The position numbers and the translations under genes were made by a program. Under the pieces are notes generated by a model. That model searched no databases. It had not been told where the DNA came from and was given only the letters and a program-made list of their open reading frames with translations. 64,000 nucleotides of DNA from Multifurca ochricompacta (taxonomy: Eukaryota; Basidiomycota; Agaricomycetes; Russulales; Russulaceae), in the NCBI GenBank assembly GCA_022496185.1, contig WTXG01000005.1, positions 620,001-684,000 on the forward strand. The letters are read 5' to 3'. Of this stretch, positions 46,126-57,505 are shown piece by piece; the stretch's first letter is position 1; every line of letters starts with the position of its first letter.

Positions 46126-49100
46126 CTATCGCCTTCCCTTCTTGCGACTTGGCCGGGCGTTCTTTGCCTTCCGTTTATCCATAATCTTCCGAGCCTTTCG
46201 AATCTGCTCGGCTGATCGTATTTCGCTGCGTACGTGCCCCAAAGGTTTGCCACGATACCGGCTTGGTGCAGATTTCTTCGCATTAAGATGCCCCTTCTCT
46301 GCGGACTCTCCGACGTCCGCGCTCGCCGCCGCCACCTTTTTCTGAATATAACCCTTCCGCTCGTAATTCGTGGCGAGTTTATCAAGAGGTTTTGCAGTCG
46401 TAATTAAGTTGTGTTTGAAACGCTTGCGATTAGGGAGTTGACGTTCTGGCTCCGCCTCACCGACGCGGGGAAGGTTTACACGTGTTTTGGCGCGCCATTC
46501 ATCGAAACGCCCGCTACGATAGGTGCAGGTAGCTTAATCCCGCTTTCAGCCTTGACCATCTTGATATTATCGGCCCCGGTGCTGCTATCGCCACGTACGA
46601 ACTTCTTCTTTTTCTTGTTCCATGTCATCTTTGGATGAGTGCGTTTTTGTGCAGCGACTCCCTCATCCCCTGCGAGGTCAAAAGTTGCATGCCGCGCTTG
46701 CTCGACAAACGTTTCCCCATCACGGAGGGAATACCTGGACATAATGAGCCAGGTATTCGTGACCTCGAGTTAGACGCACCCTCTCTTCTCGTTCGAGCCA
46801 GCCTGATAGTAGGATAGGTAAAAATTGGAGTCGTGGTACTGTCCCTTCAGAGACTTTGACGAGGGGGCTCCAAAAATGGCCTAAAGAAGCGAATCAGGGC
46901 AATACTACCATGTAATAGGTGGCCAACGTACATCGATATCTTCGTCGTCTGCCATCCGTACATTTCCTCCCCGCGAGTCATCTTCATTCTTTGGCTCGAT
47001 GGCGGTACCCTCACCACCGGCAGATGCTTTGGCCATCTCTCTTCGTTCCATGGCCCTCGTAAGCGCTTTCCTTCGTTCCTTCATGAGATCTGCATTCCCA
47101 TTCTTCCCGCGTGAGCCAATCTCCAGCGCAATCTCGGTCGGGCGGAATGAATCAACTGCCGCAAGCAACGCACGACGACGCTCGTCGGCAGCTGCAGAAC
47201 TTTTGCTCGTAGCGCGACCTTTTAACCGAATGACAGGATGCACGCCGCCAGATGCTCCGGCAGAAGCGAGACCCCAGCGTGCTGGCTCCCGTAACATCTC
47301 TTTCGCACGCGCATAGTTCGCGGGACTGGCGCGTCCGCGTGAGCGCTCGTACATTCCTTGTCCTTTGCGCATGACATTACGCAACGTGGGTAATGCGTGG
47401 TGTTCGACATCCAGTGCACGGATGTAGGCGACTTCGTCATCGAGGACGTCTCGAGGAAATGCGCCGAGCACGAGATTTTCAGTGTATGCCGCTTCGTCAT
47501 CGTCTTGCGCATCGCGCGTCAATGGACGTCCAAGGAGAAGCCGCAGCTCGATAAGATAAGGTAGTTCGGTTGGGCTAACAAACGACCATGCCCAGCCAGG
47601 TCGACCCGCTCGCGCTGTCCGTCCCACTCGATGGACGAACACGCGGGCGCCTTGCGGGAAATCATAGTTGATTACGTTTGCCAAGATAGGGATATCAATA
47701 CCTCTCGCAGCTACGTCTGTCACAACGAGTACATTTGTGCGACCACGTCGAAATTGTTCCATTTGTCGCGTGCGTGCTGCCTGGTCGAGCGAGCCATATA
47801 TGTGCGAGACAGCGTAGCCGGCAGCGATGAGGAGTGTGGTGAGATATTCAACGTGATGCTTCGTGGCAGCAAAGACAAGGGTCTGGTGAGCCGCGGTGAA
47901 CTGCTCGTGTACACTGTGGTTGCCTTTGGCCTCGCCACTCTGGTCCTGGTTGTCTGAATCGTTGGCGCCCAACGGGACACCGATGATGTCACGCAGCAGC
48001 ACGAGTAAGCACACGTCCTTCTCGTCCTGCTTTACGGAGAAGAACGCCATCCGCAGATCTGCGCTGATTTTGCTCTCTGCATCAAGGCGTACAAGTTTTG
48101 GGTCTTGCAGGCCAGCTTTGGCAAATTCGACAAGTGATCGGGGAAGTGTTGCGGAAAATAGGAGGGTCTGACGATTCGTCGGGAGACGGTGAATGATCTC
48201 TGTGAGGGCCGCTTCGAAACCCATTTCAAAAAGGCGATCCGCCTCATCAAATACAACATACTGCACAGAGCGGAGGTCGAGGTTCATTTCTACCGTGAGA
48301 TGAAGGAGTCGACCGGGGGTGGCAATGATTCTGGCAAAGCAAGGCCCGTCAGATCGAGGGGCGTGTTCGGTTCGGGGGATCGGGAGAGGAAGGAAGTGAC
48401 ACACATATCGGGGTTGCTTGAAATCATCTCGAACTGCTCATCCATGCTCTCTCCTCCAACCACTAGACCCCAGCGCAAACCTTGACCTCGCTTCCTGCTT
48501 TCGAGGCCATGCTCTTCCTTGTCACCAGCATGCCCACCTTCGCCATCTCGCCAACCACGTCCGAGTTCCTTCCCTACTTTAAGGATTTGAAGGGCAAGCT
48601 CCCTAGTGGGTAACAGAATGAGGGCCCGAGATCCAAATGTTGAAGAATGCTGTCCACCCAATCGCTGGACGAGAGGAATGAGGAAGGCAAGACTTTTGCC
48701 TGACCCTGTGCGTGCCATGCCCACAAGGTCACGTGGAGGATTGGCAAGAAGACTTGGGATAGAGAGTCGTTGAATGGGAGTGGGTGTGCGAAAGCCTTGT
48801 ATCGTCAGGGAGCGTAGAATCCAAGGTGAAAGCCCTAAAAGAGAACGTAGGATACACTTGTAGGTGTAAGTAGAAATAGATAGAGGTCGAAATAGGCGTA
48901 CCCATGCTCTGGAAACTTCCTCCACCCACCTCTCCTTTCGCTAATTTTTTCTTGCCTTTGCCCTTCGTATTCTTCAAAAATTCGGTACCATCCTTGACAT
49001 TACGCCTAGCTATCGAGCGGCTTAGCATTTCCTTGAATTCTGTGTCGTCATCTGTGTCATCTTCTTGACGAGCGACAAGTGGCGCCTTGCCCTTCTGCTG

Positions 49101-49250
49101 AAATGCCGGTTTTCGTTGTGTCAGGGCGGTGGATACGTCAAATGAGTGATCCGAACTTGGAGCTTCCGCATCTGATAATAAAGCGGAAGAGCTGGACGCC
49201 TCTATCTCAAGGTCACTTTCTACAGATGGTGCACGTCGTTTTTTTGCCAT
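46126..49250 (-). CDS. DBP10: ATP-dependent RNA helicase Dbp10 (ribosome biogenesis)
   Basis: Dbp10 is the nucleolar DEAD-box helicase for 60S subunit assembly. Exons on the reverse strand are 49250-48902, 48834-48405, 48330-46932, 46880-46780 and 46734-46126 (~962 aa). The N-terminus is acidic with Lys tracts. The helicase core shows GFRTPTPIQRLSIP, ARTGSGKS, LLPTRELA, IIATPGRL, VFDEADRLFEMGF, LFSATLP, DVAARGIDIP and HRVGRTARAGRPG. The Dbp10 C-terminal domain follows: FYLSYYQ, YSLRDG, and HPKMTWNKKKKKFV. It ends QIRKARKIMDKRKAKNARPS. Exon 5 needs one extra base at 46524 to link LPA to TYRSGRFDEW; with it the exon length closes exactly. Confidence 0.93.
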
Positions 49251-49427
49251 CCAGCTCGTCGCTTTTTCAAGTTACTGTTATTCTTTCTTTCTTTCTCACA
49301 CACACACTTTTGCTTTTGGATCACGTAATCATCGCGACCTGTTCCTCGATACATGGTACATGGATGGATACAGATATAGAAACACGATACAGGTATATAG
49401 GTATATCGTAATCTGTCTTCCATCACA

Positions 49428-50680
49428 TCACGGTCGCTTGGAGATGCCACGGGGTATGCTTGTGCCTCGTACCGAGGGTACAGACGACGATGATCTCGCC
49501 ATTTTCGATTGACCCGTGGCTGTCCCGCTGGGCGCACGAGTATGGCTGCTGCTCATAGCAGCCGATGAGACAGTGGCTACAGAGGAACGGTTTCCAGACA
49601 ATCAGCTCGCACGATTGAGCAACCAGGGTCCTAGAGAGAGCCATGACATACCCGCTCTCAAAGTACCCCTTGTTGCGGCGCCCGCACGCATGGATGCCCG
49701 CGTCCCGCGTACCCCCCTCACACCGCTAATGGTCCGTGTGGTCATCTTATCCCTTTTCTCGCGCTCGAGTCGCTCTGCTTCGTCGCGCATCGCAAGTTCC
49801 TGCTCCTCTCGTTCCCTGCGTTCCTGCTCCCGCTGTGCAGCGCGTAGGCGTTCCTCTTCTTCGCGACGCCGTACTTCTTCCCGCGCGCGTTCCTCCGCCT
49901 CAAGTTGCGCTTCGTCCTGGTGAATAACGTCACATTTCATTGCCAGTCATTCACCGAGGGAGAAAAACCACGACGCATACCGCCTCGGCGCCCATCCATC
50001 GCTCGTCGAATATGAGTCGTGTAACCTGCTCAGACTTGGATAGAATGTTGATGTACTTGTTGAGCAAAGCATCTGTTTGCTCGAGCTGCCTGGCGATTCG
50101 CTTGACGTTCGCAGTCAGACCCCTGAGCGGATAATTGGAGAGGTGTAAATAGGCCCATGCGGGCGCTCACCTCCGTGCCTGTTCGTGTCTCTCGAAGCGC
50201 GTCATTGTATACAGCGAAAGCACCGTTCAACTGCCGCAGCACGAAAATATCGTTTTGCAACTTCTCTTCGCGCGATTGAGCAGCAAGACGTGTCCGATCG
50301 GGATCCTCACCGCCGACCCGTACAGTCACATCTGCTGCCGCCGCACTGTCCTCGTTTTCATCCTCATGTTCCTCTGCTTCACCGAGCGGGCCTAATGTAT
50401 ATGTAATATCATCATCATATGAATGGTCAACCGATGTTCCAAGGCCAAGAGCTTGAGCGATCGAAGGTCGGGTTGTTTTTTGATTGTGTCGGGTCTGGGG
50501 TTGCCGTTCGGGAAGTTGATTGTTAGGGTGAAGCTCGAGCTCGGAAAGGGAGAGGTCATCTCCACCTGGGCCGGTGTGTGAATTCGGACTTGTAGAAGAG
50601 AAAGAAAATGAGAATTGAGGGGACTGAGAAAGAAGCCTTGAGCCTCCAGAAGGGAGTACCGTAGAGTCGAATGAGTCCAT
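49428..50680 (-). CDS. DUO1: DASH complex subunit Duo1
   Basis: Duo1 is a subunit of the fungal-specific DASH/Dam1 ring that couples kinetochores to microtubules. Exons on the reverse strand are 50680-50171, 50122-49981, 49916-49652 and 49576-49428 (~354 aa). The Duo1 domain reads REEKLQNDIFVLRQLNGAF, then TANVKRIARQLEQTDALLNK, YINILSKSEQVTRLIFDERW and MGAEA. A long Glu/Arg coiled coil (EEVRRREEEERLRAAQREQE) and a basic tail with GVRGVRGTRASMR follow. At the first junction the second exon is one base too long: the C run at 50120-50123 would have to be a base shorter, or the acceptor differ. It is upstream of DBP10 on the same strand. Confidence 0.88.
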
Positions 50681-50941
50681 CGCGCCAATCTCGACACAAC
50701 ACCCCGCGCTCTTCTCTTCTTCAGGAGCACGTGCTTCTGTACTAGAGTCAACTTGTCAACTTGTCTCTTCTCTCTTGTCTCAAATATACTGACGACACAA
50801 TAAATATATAATATCTTTGCCAGTGTTCCAACACAGGCTTATCTTTTTTTATATATATATCACAATGTGGACGTTGCCGCGCCTAATAGCAAAAGTAGAG
50901 GTGCCCAAATTCTAACAATCTCCCATTGGGCACCCGCTACG

Positions 50942-51998
50942 CTACGACGCCTTTTTTCGTTTTGGTTTGTGTTCCGACATGGCCTCGGACCTGACCACTG
51001 CCGTCTTATCTTCTTTGCTTTTTCGTTTCTTCTCCCCTTTTTCCTGCTTCCTCGTTTCTCTCTGTTTTCCTTCCTTCTCCTTCCGCGTGGGCTCGTCGTC
51101 TATAGGGCTTAGTCGCGTTCGCGCGTCCACCTCATCGTCATCGCTCGCTTCCGATTCGATTGGATCGGTCACTAGGCGCGTTGGCGATTGAGGGTCTTGT
51201 GCTGGTTCCGATTTGGCTTTCGGGACATGGTCTGGGGAGAAGGGGTTGGGCTGTATGGAACCAACTATGGAGAGCATTTGGTTTGCAACTGTTAACCTGT
51301 GGGGATAATAATGAAGAACGCACGCCTCTACCGAGCGCTAGAAATTAAAAAAAAAAAAAGCGCACCCGACCACTGTGAACGGGAGCCATCGGTCCTTTCC
51401 GCCTAGACGATCACCAGTGACCTTGTGTACCCACCGCCCACGTTGGTCAGTAGCTAGGGGGTCGTCGACTTGTACGTCCGCGGTCATATCAACATCCGCA
51501 TCCTCGTCTGTGGTTCCATATTCAGTGTCGTCGTCCTGTGCAGGACCATATTCGAATTCCCATTGATCCGTGGGGATGTGGTGCCGTGGAATGGATACGT
51601 TGAATGTACGATGCATGAGCAGCGATATATGATCGGGAGAGCAGAGGGTTACCCGCCCCGCTAATTTTCATTACCACTTGTTAGCAGGGGAGTAAGAGCG
51701 AGGGAAGGGAAAGGAAGTCCAACGAAAGAGCATCGGAAACATTCGCACACGCACCGAGTTTCATTCCACGCAGGGGACTCCAAATGAGCGCGTCGAATCC
51801 TACATGGCAAATCGCAAAAGGGCTATCTGCTTGTAGTCGCGCGACGCGGTCGAGGAAATGGACGCCTGAGTGTGCAAGTACGACACCATTCAGCGTAGGC
51901 TCGTACCTATAGGCAATGAGCCAAGTCAGTGAAGACATGCAATAGAGTGCAAGCATGGGTGCATGCCCGGAGAGAGAGAGGGCAGGAAGAAGAAAGAG

Positions 51999-52033
<35 letters not shown>

Positions 52034-52332
52034 AAAGAAGGTAGTAGGGGAAACGCAGACCTCATGACCATGGCGTCTAGCATCTCGTCCACACCGTCGC
52101 GCAGCCGATTTGCAAAGACAGGAGGGATAGCGAGCACAATTGACGCTTTGACTGAGCGGAACTCACTGGGACTAGCCGCCTTTTCCTTTCCCTTTTCCCG
52201 TGCCCTTTTGGATGGGGCATCCAATTGCCTAGGCACCGGGGAGTTTTTTCGTTTCAATTTCCCTGGCAGCATGAGTATAGTCCTGGGTTGAATCTGTCTC
52301 CGTCTTTGTGGTGGTGCAGGTGCACCACCCAT
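50942..52332 (-). CDS. RPA43: RNA polymerase I subunit Rpa43
   Basis: Rpa43 is the Rpb7-like stalk subunit of RNA polymerase I. Exons on the reverse strand are 52332-52061, 51906-51755, 51660-51366 and 51296-50942 (357 aa). The N-terminal part is basic, then EFRSVKASIVLAIPPVFAN and EMLDAMVMRYEPTLNGVVLA form the RNAP Rpb7-N-like fold. The OB part shows FAICHVGFDALIWSP, LCSPDHISLLMHRTFNVSIP and GRWVHKVTGDRLGG, then MLSIVGSIQPNPFSPDHVP. The tail is acidic then Lys-rich, a probable nucleolar signal. Start choice is uncertain: ATGs at 52425, 52332 and 52272 are all in frame. The first intron (154 nt) holds an AAAG microsatellite. Confidence 0.9.
52000..52035. repeat. AAAG tetranucleotide repeat in RPA43 intron
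   Basis: About nine AAAG units (CTTT on the coding strand) lie inside the first RPA43 intron, followed by GAGAGA-rich sequence. Confidence 0.85.
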
Positions 52333-52463
52333 CACCACCACCGCGTTTCGGCATTTTCCGGCAGACAAGGATATGAGCGCGTTGGCGTGCGCGGCGCGGT
52401 AGACGCGCTCAACGTGTGCTCTCATTAAGCCCCACACACCCACATCATTGAACGACGTAGAGT

Positions 52464-53169
52464 ATGGTACGTTTTATATGTCCCATATGGTGTGGGGTAT
52501 ATATCTCTTTTTAATGAAGCCATATCACATCTTCTTCCTGCCAACGTCATCAGTCTGCCCCAAAACTGATCATCCAAATCCTCATCACGGGGACACAAAT
52601 ATTCGGGAAAGCTCTGCTGGAGGCTGGACGGCAGGCCGCGAAAAGTATGTGACGTCTAGATGTGGTTCATTATGGAATAAATTGTTCCATTCATGTAGAT
52701 GCAAAACACCGTCCACAGGGGGCGATAGGGTCGGATGTCGAGGGTGTGGGGAATGCCACGACAGGTCATTAACGGACAGACTGACGCGTGAGCATCGAAT
52801 GACGCTGGACGAAGCGCATCTCATTCTCAACGCGAAACGAGGAGATAAAATAGAGCAAATTGTTCAGGTGTGTTCAATTGATTGATTTTGGGGTCAAGCT
52901 GAGCTTAGCTTTGATGACTTTATATATTATATTATATTATATTAGAATTATGAACACCTATTCAAGGCGAACGGGCCAGCAGAAGCGCCGCCGAAAGCTG
53001 CACCAGCAGTAGCAGCCGTACGTTCGCATTACTTGCAGTCAAAAGTGGTACGGGCACGTGAGAGGATCGAGCAGAACTGAAGATTGAAGCTGAGGAGCCA
53101 CCAAGTAAAGCACCTCCGACTCCGACCTCCTCTGAGACCTCCTCTGAGGCAAGTACGGGCACTCGTTGA
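52464..53169 (+). CDS. PAM16: Mitochondrial import motor subunit Pam16/Tim16, with frameshifts
   Basis: Pam16 is the J-like partner of Pam18 in the TIM23 import motor. Exons are 52464-52466, 52554-52644, 52699-52867 and 52946-53169. The first coding exon is just the ATG. Then SAPKLIIQILITGTQIFGKA gives the hydrophobic N-terminus. NAKHRPQG and GVGNATTG precede SLTDRLTREHRMTLDEAHLI with the J-like LNAKRGDKIEQIVQ, and NYEHLFKANGP. The tail has SHYLQSKVVRARERIEAELK. One base is missing near 52766 and one near 53071. With both added the exons close at 162 residues, the usual size. An alternative acceptor at 52715 avoids the first shift but loses the family sequence. Confidence 0.87.
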
Positions 53170-53746
53170 AATATATATTTCTTGTTAAATTAGATAATAA
53201 TAAGTATGAGTATGAGTTGGTTGGTTGGATTCTCATTCTCATAATTTCATACCATACCAATCCCCATCCATTCAATTAATTAATTGATTTGATTATTATA
53301 TGTTGTCCCCCGTCCCGTCCACGTGATTCCGGAAAAGGCCGAGAGCGAGGCGGGATGGTCCATTTCCCCTTTTAAAAAAAAAGGAAAAAAAGAAATCGAA
53401 ATAGAAATTGGACGGAGAGGGAGAGAGACGGAGACGAAGAGGGTAACGTTCGAGTCAAAGAGGGACACTTTACTTCTTCTTTCGATACTACTTGGGGGAC
53501 GACGACGCATCGTTGCGGACGTCCCCTTTCCTTTTCAAGACGGGTCTGTACGACGATCACAAGAATAATAAACTTCTATCGTTCTTCTCGGTCACTTTCG
53601 GTAGTTTGGGTGTCATGCTAGCAACATCCTCTTTCTTCTCATCCTCTTCCTCTTCCTCTTCCTCTTCTTCCTCCTCTTCCTCTTCCTCTTCCTCTTCATC
53701 ATCATCCCCTCGATGGTCACTCATTCTCCTCCGCCAATTCAAGTTC
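53170..53746. other. Intergenic and 5' leader
   Basis: About 0.6 kb. It contains TTAATTAATTAATTGA (53272-53288) and a long CTTCCT-type pyrimidine tract (53630-53700) just upstream of the coiled-coil gene, a typical fungal promoter or leader feature. I see no gene; ORFs over the tract encode only poly-Ser or poly-Glu. Confidence 0.5.
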
Positions 53747-56700
53747 ATGTTCATACCAACTCTCTTCCTTTTCCTATTCCTTTGTCTCGGTATGTTTTCT
53801 ATTTTATTTTATTTTATTCCTTTTTATTTCTTTTTTATTATTTCTTTTTTTTTACTGTGATGATAACTCATCTTTTCTCTTCTTTCTCTTTTCTTTGTCC
53901 GTCTCACACCTGAGCTCAATGTCTCAATGTCTGTTCTCTACGTCCTCACTCACCGTGTACATCTCTTTCTAGCTTACCTCTCAAATCCATCAGAAACCTC
54001 TTTCCGCTCTTATCTCACAGAGCAATCTTTCCGCCATCACCTCTCTCGCCTCGACGATCCAACAGATTCTGATAACACTGAATCCAATGAATCTCCAGAA
54101 TCACTCTCCCCCTCCTCCTCCTCCTCCTCCTCCTCCTCTTCAAACCAATCCACCACCTCTACCTTCCGTTCCCTTGAATCTGGCTCATCCGCCTTTCATT
54201 TCTCTAATCGCGCCGCTGTTGCCCTTCGCACACCCCGGCACACCTTCCATAGTTTCGGTTTCTTCACTATCGCCGCCGTCATCCCTAGTCCCACTCACAA
54301 GGTTCACCCATCATCTCGTCACTCTCCATCCCTCGTCCCATCATCAGCATCAGCTCGCATTACATCAGTGACTTCAGATCCAGATCTCATTTCAGTTAAA
54401 GAAGCTTGGTTCATTGGCGCTTTCGGTAAATGGTGGAGAGGTGGCTTCGTCGACCCCGCTTGGCCACCTCATCCTACTTCCCATTCAAAGTCTGATGAGG
54501 AAGGCTGGAGTTCAGGTATACTGAACATCAAAGCACTCGACAAACTCGACGATTATGACGGTAAGCTAAAACGATCTGTTTGATTACATATCTTTACTCA
54601 CTCGTATTCCGTATTCTTCAAAAAATTCGACATCTCATTAGGCCTTCCCTTCCCGACCACGACACACAACTCTCGCACACCCCAACGTTCGGCACCTCCA
54701 AGGTTACGTTCTCGTGATCGATCATCATCGTGTCTTCACCGAAGCTCTACGCCACCTCCGCTTCCTAAATCTGCCGTCTTACCTCTCCACACTCCTAAGC
54801 ACACCCAACCACTAGCCACTCCTCAGTCTCCCCCCTCTCACCAACGATCTTTCCCCTCACATTATCCCCATTCCCCTTCGTCGACTCCCTGTGGGCCATC
54901 TCAAAGTTTTGACGCCATCCCTGCTGTCGCCGAGCTGACCCGGCAATTAAGTCAAGCGCGTGCCCTCAACCTCGAATTGCGCAATCAATTGTCCGAGCAC
55001 ACCAACACAGCCACTGCAGCAGATGCCGCCCTCAGTGCCGAGCTGATCAGCGTCCGGGAAGCGAAGCGCGTTGAGGACGCCATCCGTGGTGAACTCAAAG
55101 CTCGTACAAAAACTCTGGAAGATAGCCGGCGTGCTGCTGAAGCAGGCAAGCGTGATGCCGAACGTCGTCTTCTTGCCATTCAGAAAACCAAAGCAGAAGC
55201 AGGCACACGCATCGACAAACTCGGTGAAGAGATCCGCGCTCTCGAAGCACAAGTAAGAGAGGACGAGGCGGCAGCCCTTGCGGTGGGTGAGGCGGCAGCA
55301 CAAGAGGAGCTAGACATCCGTTCCCGAGTCAAACGGCGCAAACGAGAGGTTAGGGTGGCTGAAGAGGTCGTGACAGCGCTCAATATGCGTGTACGTGAGC
55401 TCGAGGAGTCCATCGAACGCGAGGGCGTGGCATTGGTGGCTGCACGAGAAAGAGCCGAAGCGTTATGGCGCGAGCGGGAACGTAATAAGCACGGCTTCAT
55501 TCTTCTCAAGAAACCACAAGATGTTTGGGAGCCAATCCCCACTGCCGAGTCCAGTTTGGCAACCCCTGCGTTAGAAACCCGAATGTGTCATGAGCTACTG
55601 GACCCATTCCCAACACCCCTTGAAAAGGATTCCGATCGGGAGCGTGAGCGTGGTAGCTCCGGAACTGTTTCCACTCGCAGCTCACCGCATCTACACGCCC
55701 TCAGCGCGGCACCTGCCCCTAGCGTTGTTGGATATAACCCCACGCCACAGGCACAGTTACAGCCCACTGGAGCCCCGGAGCCCCTCGCTCGGCTTGCGAA
55801 AGGATACGCTATTTTCGATGAAGATCTTGCGTCACTGTCTAATCCCAGTCACGTTTCCAAGTTTTTGCCGCCCGTTGGTCCTGATGTTGACACAAACAGT
55901 CCAAATCACCCGCTTCCGCGCGTCCCAAACGGCGGTCTTGATGGCATACCTGCACCCACTGCCATCAAGGAGATAAGGCCCCCTGAGGAAATTCTCCTTG
56001 AGACCTTCCAGTCCGACGCCGATGCCTTTCTCGACCGGGACTGGCGCCGTCGTCTCTCAATCCCAGAGTCTGTCTCCGTTGTTGGTTCCAACATGCATGG
56101 CCACGCTTTTCCTCGCATCGGCGATGACTCGACAGAAGCGCTCGAGCCATTTGGGACCCGCCCGCCTCCTCGTCATCGAATAACCTCGGATCCGATGGAC
56201 GTACAGCGCGTGTGGCTATCACGCACGAATTCAGAAGCTGTCTCCTCGCTGATCGCAGGCGTAACCCCACACGAAGTGCAAACCCGACGGTGGTGGAAAG
56301 GTGCGGGTAAGGAAAGACGCTCTACCACCGATGGTATCGAGTCGCGCAAGGGGCTGAATCCCGATGCAAAGGTCTTCAGCTTTTCGCACAAGCCTTTCCT
56401 CGGTATACCCACCACGTCAGCATTTGACAGCCTCAATCCTTCGACCTCCGGCTTCTCGACCTCTGGGGCCGCAAGTGTCAGCGGTACGAGCAGTGGAAGC
56501 GACAGCGCCAGCACAGCCACTACGACGACCAGCAACAGTACACCCGGTTTCTTTTCGGGGCTTGCGATGCGCGCATTTGTACCATCACCAGCAGAACGCG
56601 AAGCGCTGCAGCGCGCTCTAGGCGGGTCGACCAACACCAGCCTCGAGCGGCTACCAAGCCTTAGCGAGGTTGGCAGCATGCCAACCTCGCCCGTGCTCAC

Positions 56701-56887
56701 AAGCACGCAGGCTCACACAACTGCAGCGAGCAACCCACTTGGCCTGCCCTGGTTCGATATCGGTCCAGGAGGTAGCGCAAGACGCAGTTGGCTGCGGGAC
56801 CTGGGTGTTTCTGTACCACGCCCCGGTAAGATCAAGTTCAGTCCGTGGGGCGACGGAGACGAGGATGGGATAGAAACAGATAAGTGA
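53747..56887 (+). CDS. Unknown protein with N-terminal hydrophobic segment and coiled coil
   Basis: Exons 53747-53789, 53973-54560 and 54642-56887 give 958 residues. The start MFIPTLFLFLFLCLAYL looks like a signal peptide or short anchor. A Ser-rich stretch (poly-Ser near residues 60-70) and a possible small domain with ISVKEAWFIGAFGKWWRGGF follow. Residues ~330-500 form a long Ala/Glu/Arg coiled coil (for example VRELEESIEREGVALVAARE). The rest is Pro/Ser/Thr-rich and disordered, ending near GDGDEDGIETDK. I do not recognise the family. The first intron, 183 nt and pyrimidine-rich, is unusually long. Another start at 53714 is in the wrong phase for exon 2. Confidence 0.7.
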
Positions 56888-57505
56888 ATCGCGTACGCAT
56901 GTAAAACCCTGTATTTTGATATCTTGTGTTTTGCTGGCGTAGCGGGGCGGGGGGGTAGGATAGAAAAGTAGGGAGAGGAGTGAAGTGGAGTTGAGTGGAG
57001 AGGAAAGGAAAGGAAAGGGGAAGTGTTATGATCTTGCGCCTTATATATAAATAAAGAGAAGGGTATCCTTTATGAGCGAGATGTCCTGAACAGCCTGACA
57101 TTCGTACTCGTACGATTCTCGCCACCGCCGGCTCATCTTAAGGCTAACAATTACGACACGACACGCTCCAATCCAATCCAATCCAATCCAGTCAAAATCA
57201 CCCCATTCGATGGGAGTAAAGAAGGGAACCGCCCACATGGGAATGGGACAAATACTTTCCCGTGGCCAATGCGTCATGCGGGCTGTTCTCGGGATGACGG
57301 GGTGGGGGGGGGATGGGATATATTCGCACAGGGGCGATAGTTTAACCAAACAGAACAGACTATTCAACAAACACATAGAGCTCATAAATAAAAATCCAAA
57401 ATAAACAAAGATGTATGCGCAGTAGAAACACATTCTAGACCGGGGCAGTCAAGGAGTGACAACACGACGATATAATAAAAAATGTAAACACTGGGTCGGA
57501 AATTG
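56888..57505. other. Intergenic, convergent 3' ends
   Basis: About 0.6 kb between the coiled-coil and RhoGAP genes. It has GGAAA-rich sequence (57000-57020) and four tandem TCCAA units (57170-57190). I see no gene. Confidence 0.5.

Noticed and set aside
49516..49927. Forward ORFs opposite DUO1, including Ser/Arg repeats
   Set aside because: They are the complement of the Glu/Arg coiled coil and have no homology or promoter context.
52715..52770. Alternative PAM16 acceptor at 52715 that avoids a frameshift
   Set aside because: It replaces the conserved NAKHRPQG...GVGNATTG segment with a Cys/Arg-rich peptide not seen in the family, so I prefer a missing base.
53557..53754. Poly-glutamate reverse ORF and poly-serine forward ORF
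   Set aside because: Both come from a CTTCCT-type tract in the leader of the coiled-coil gene; low complexity only.
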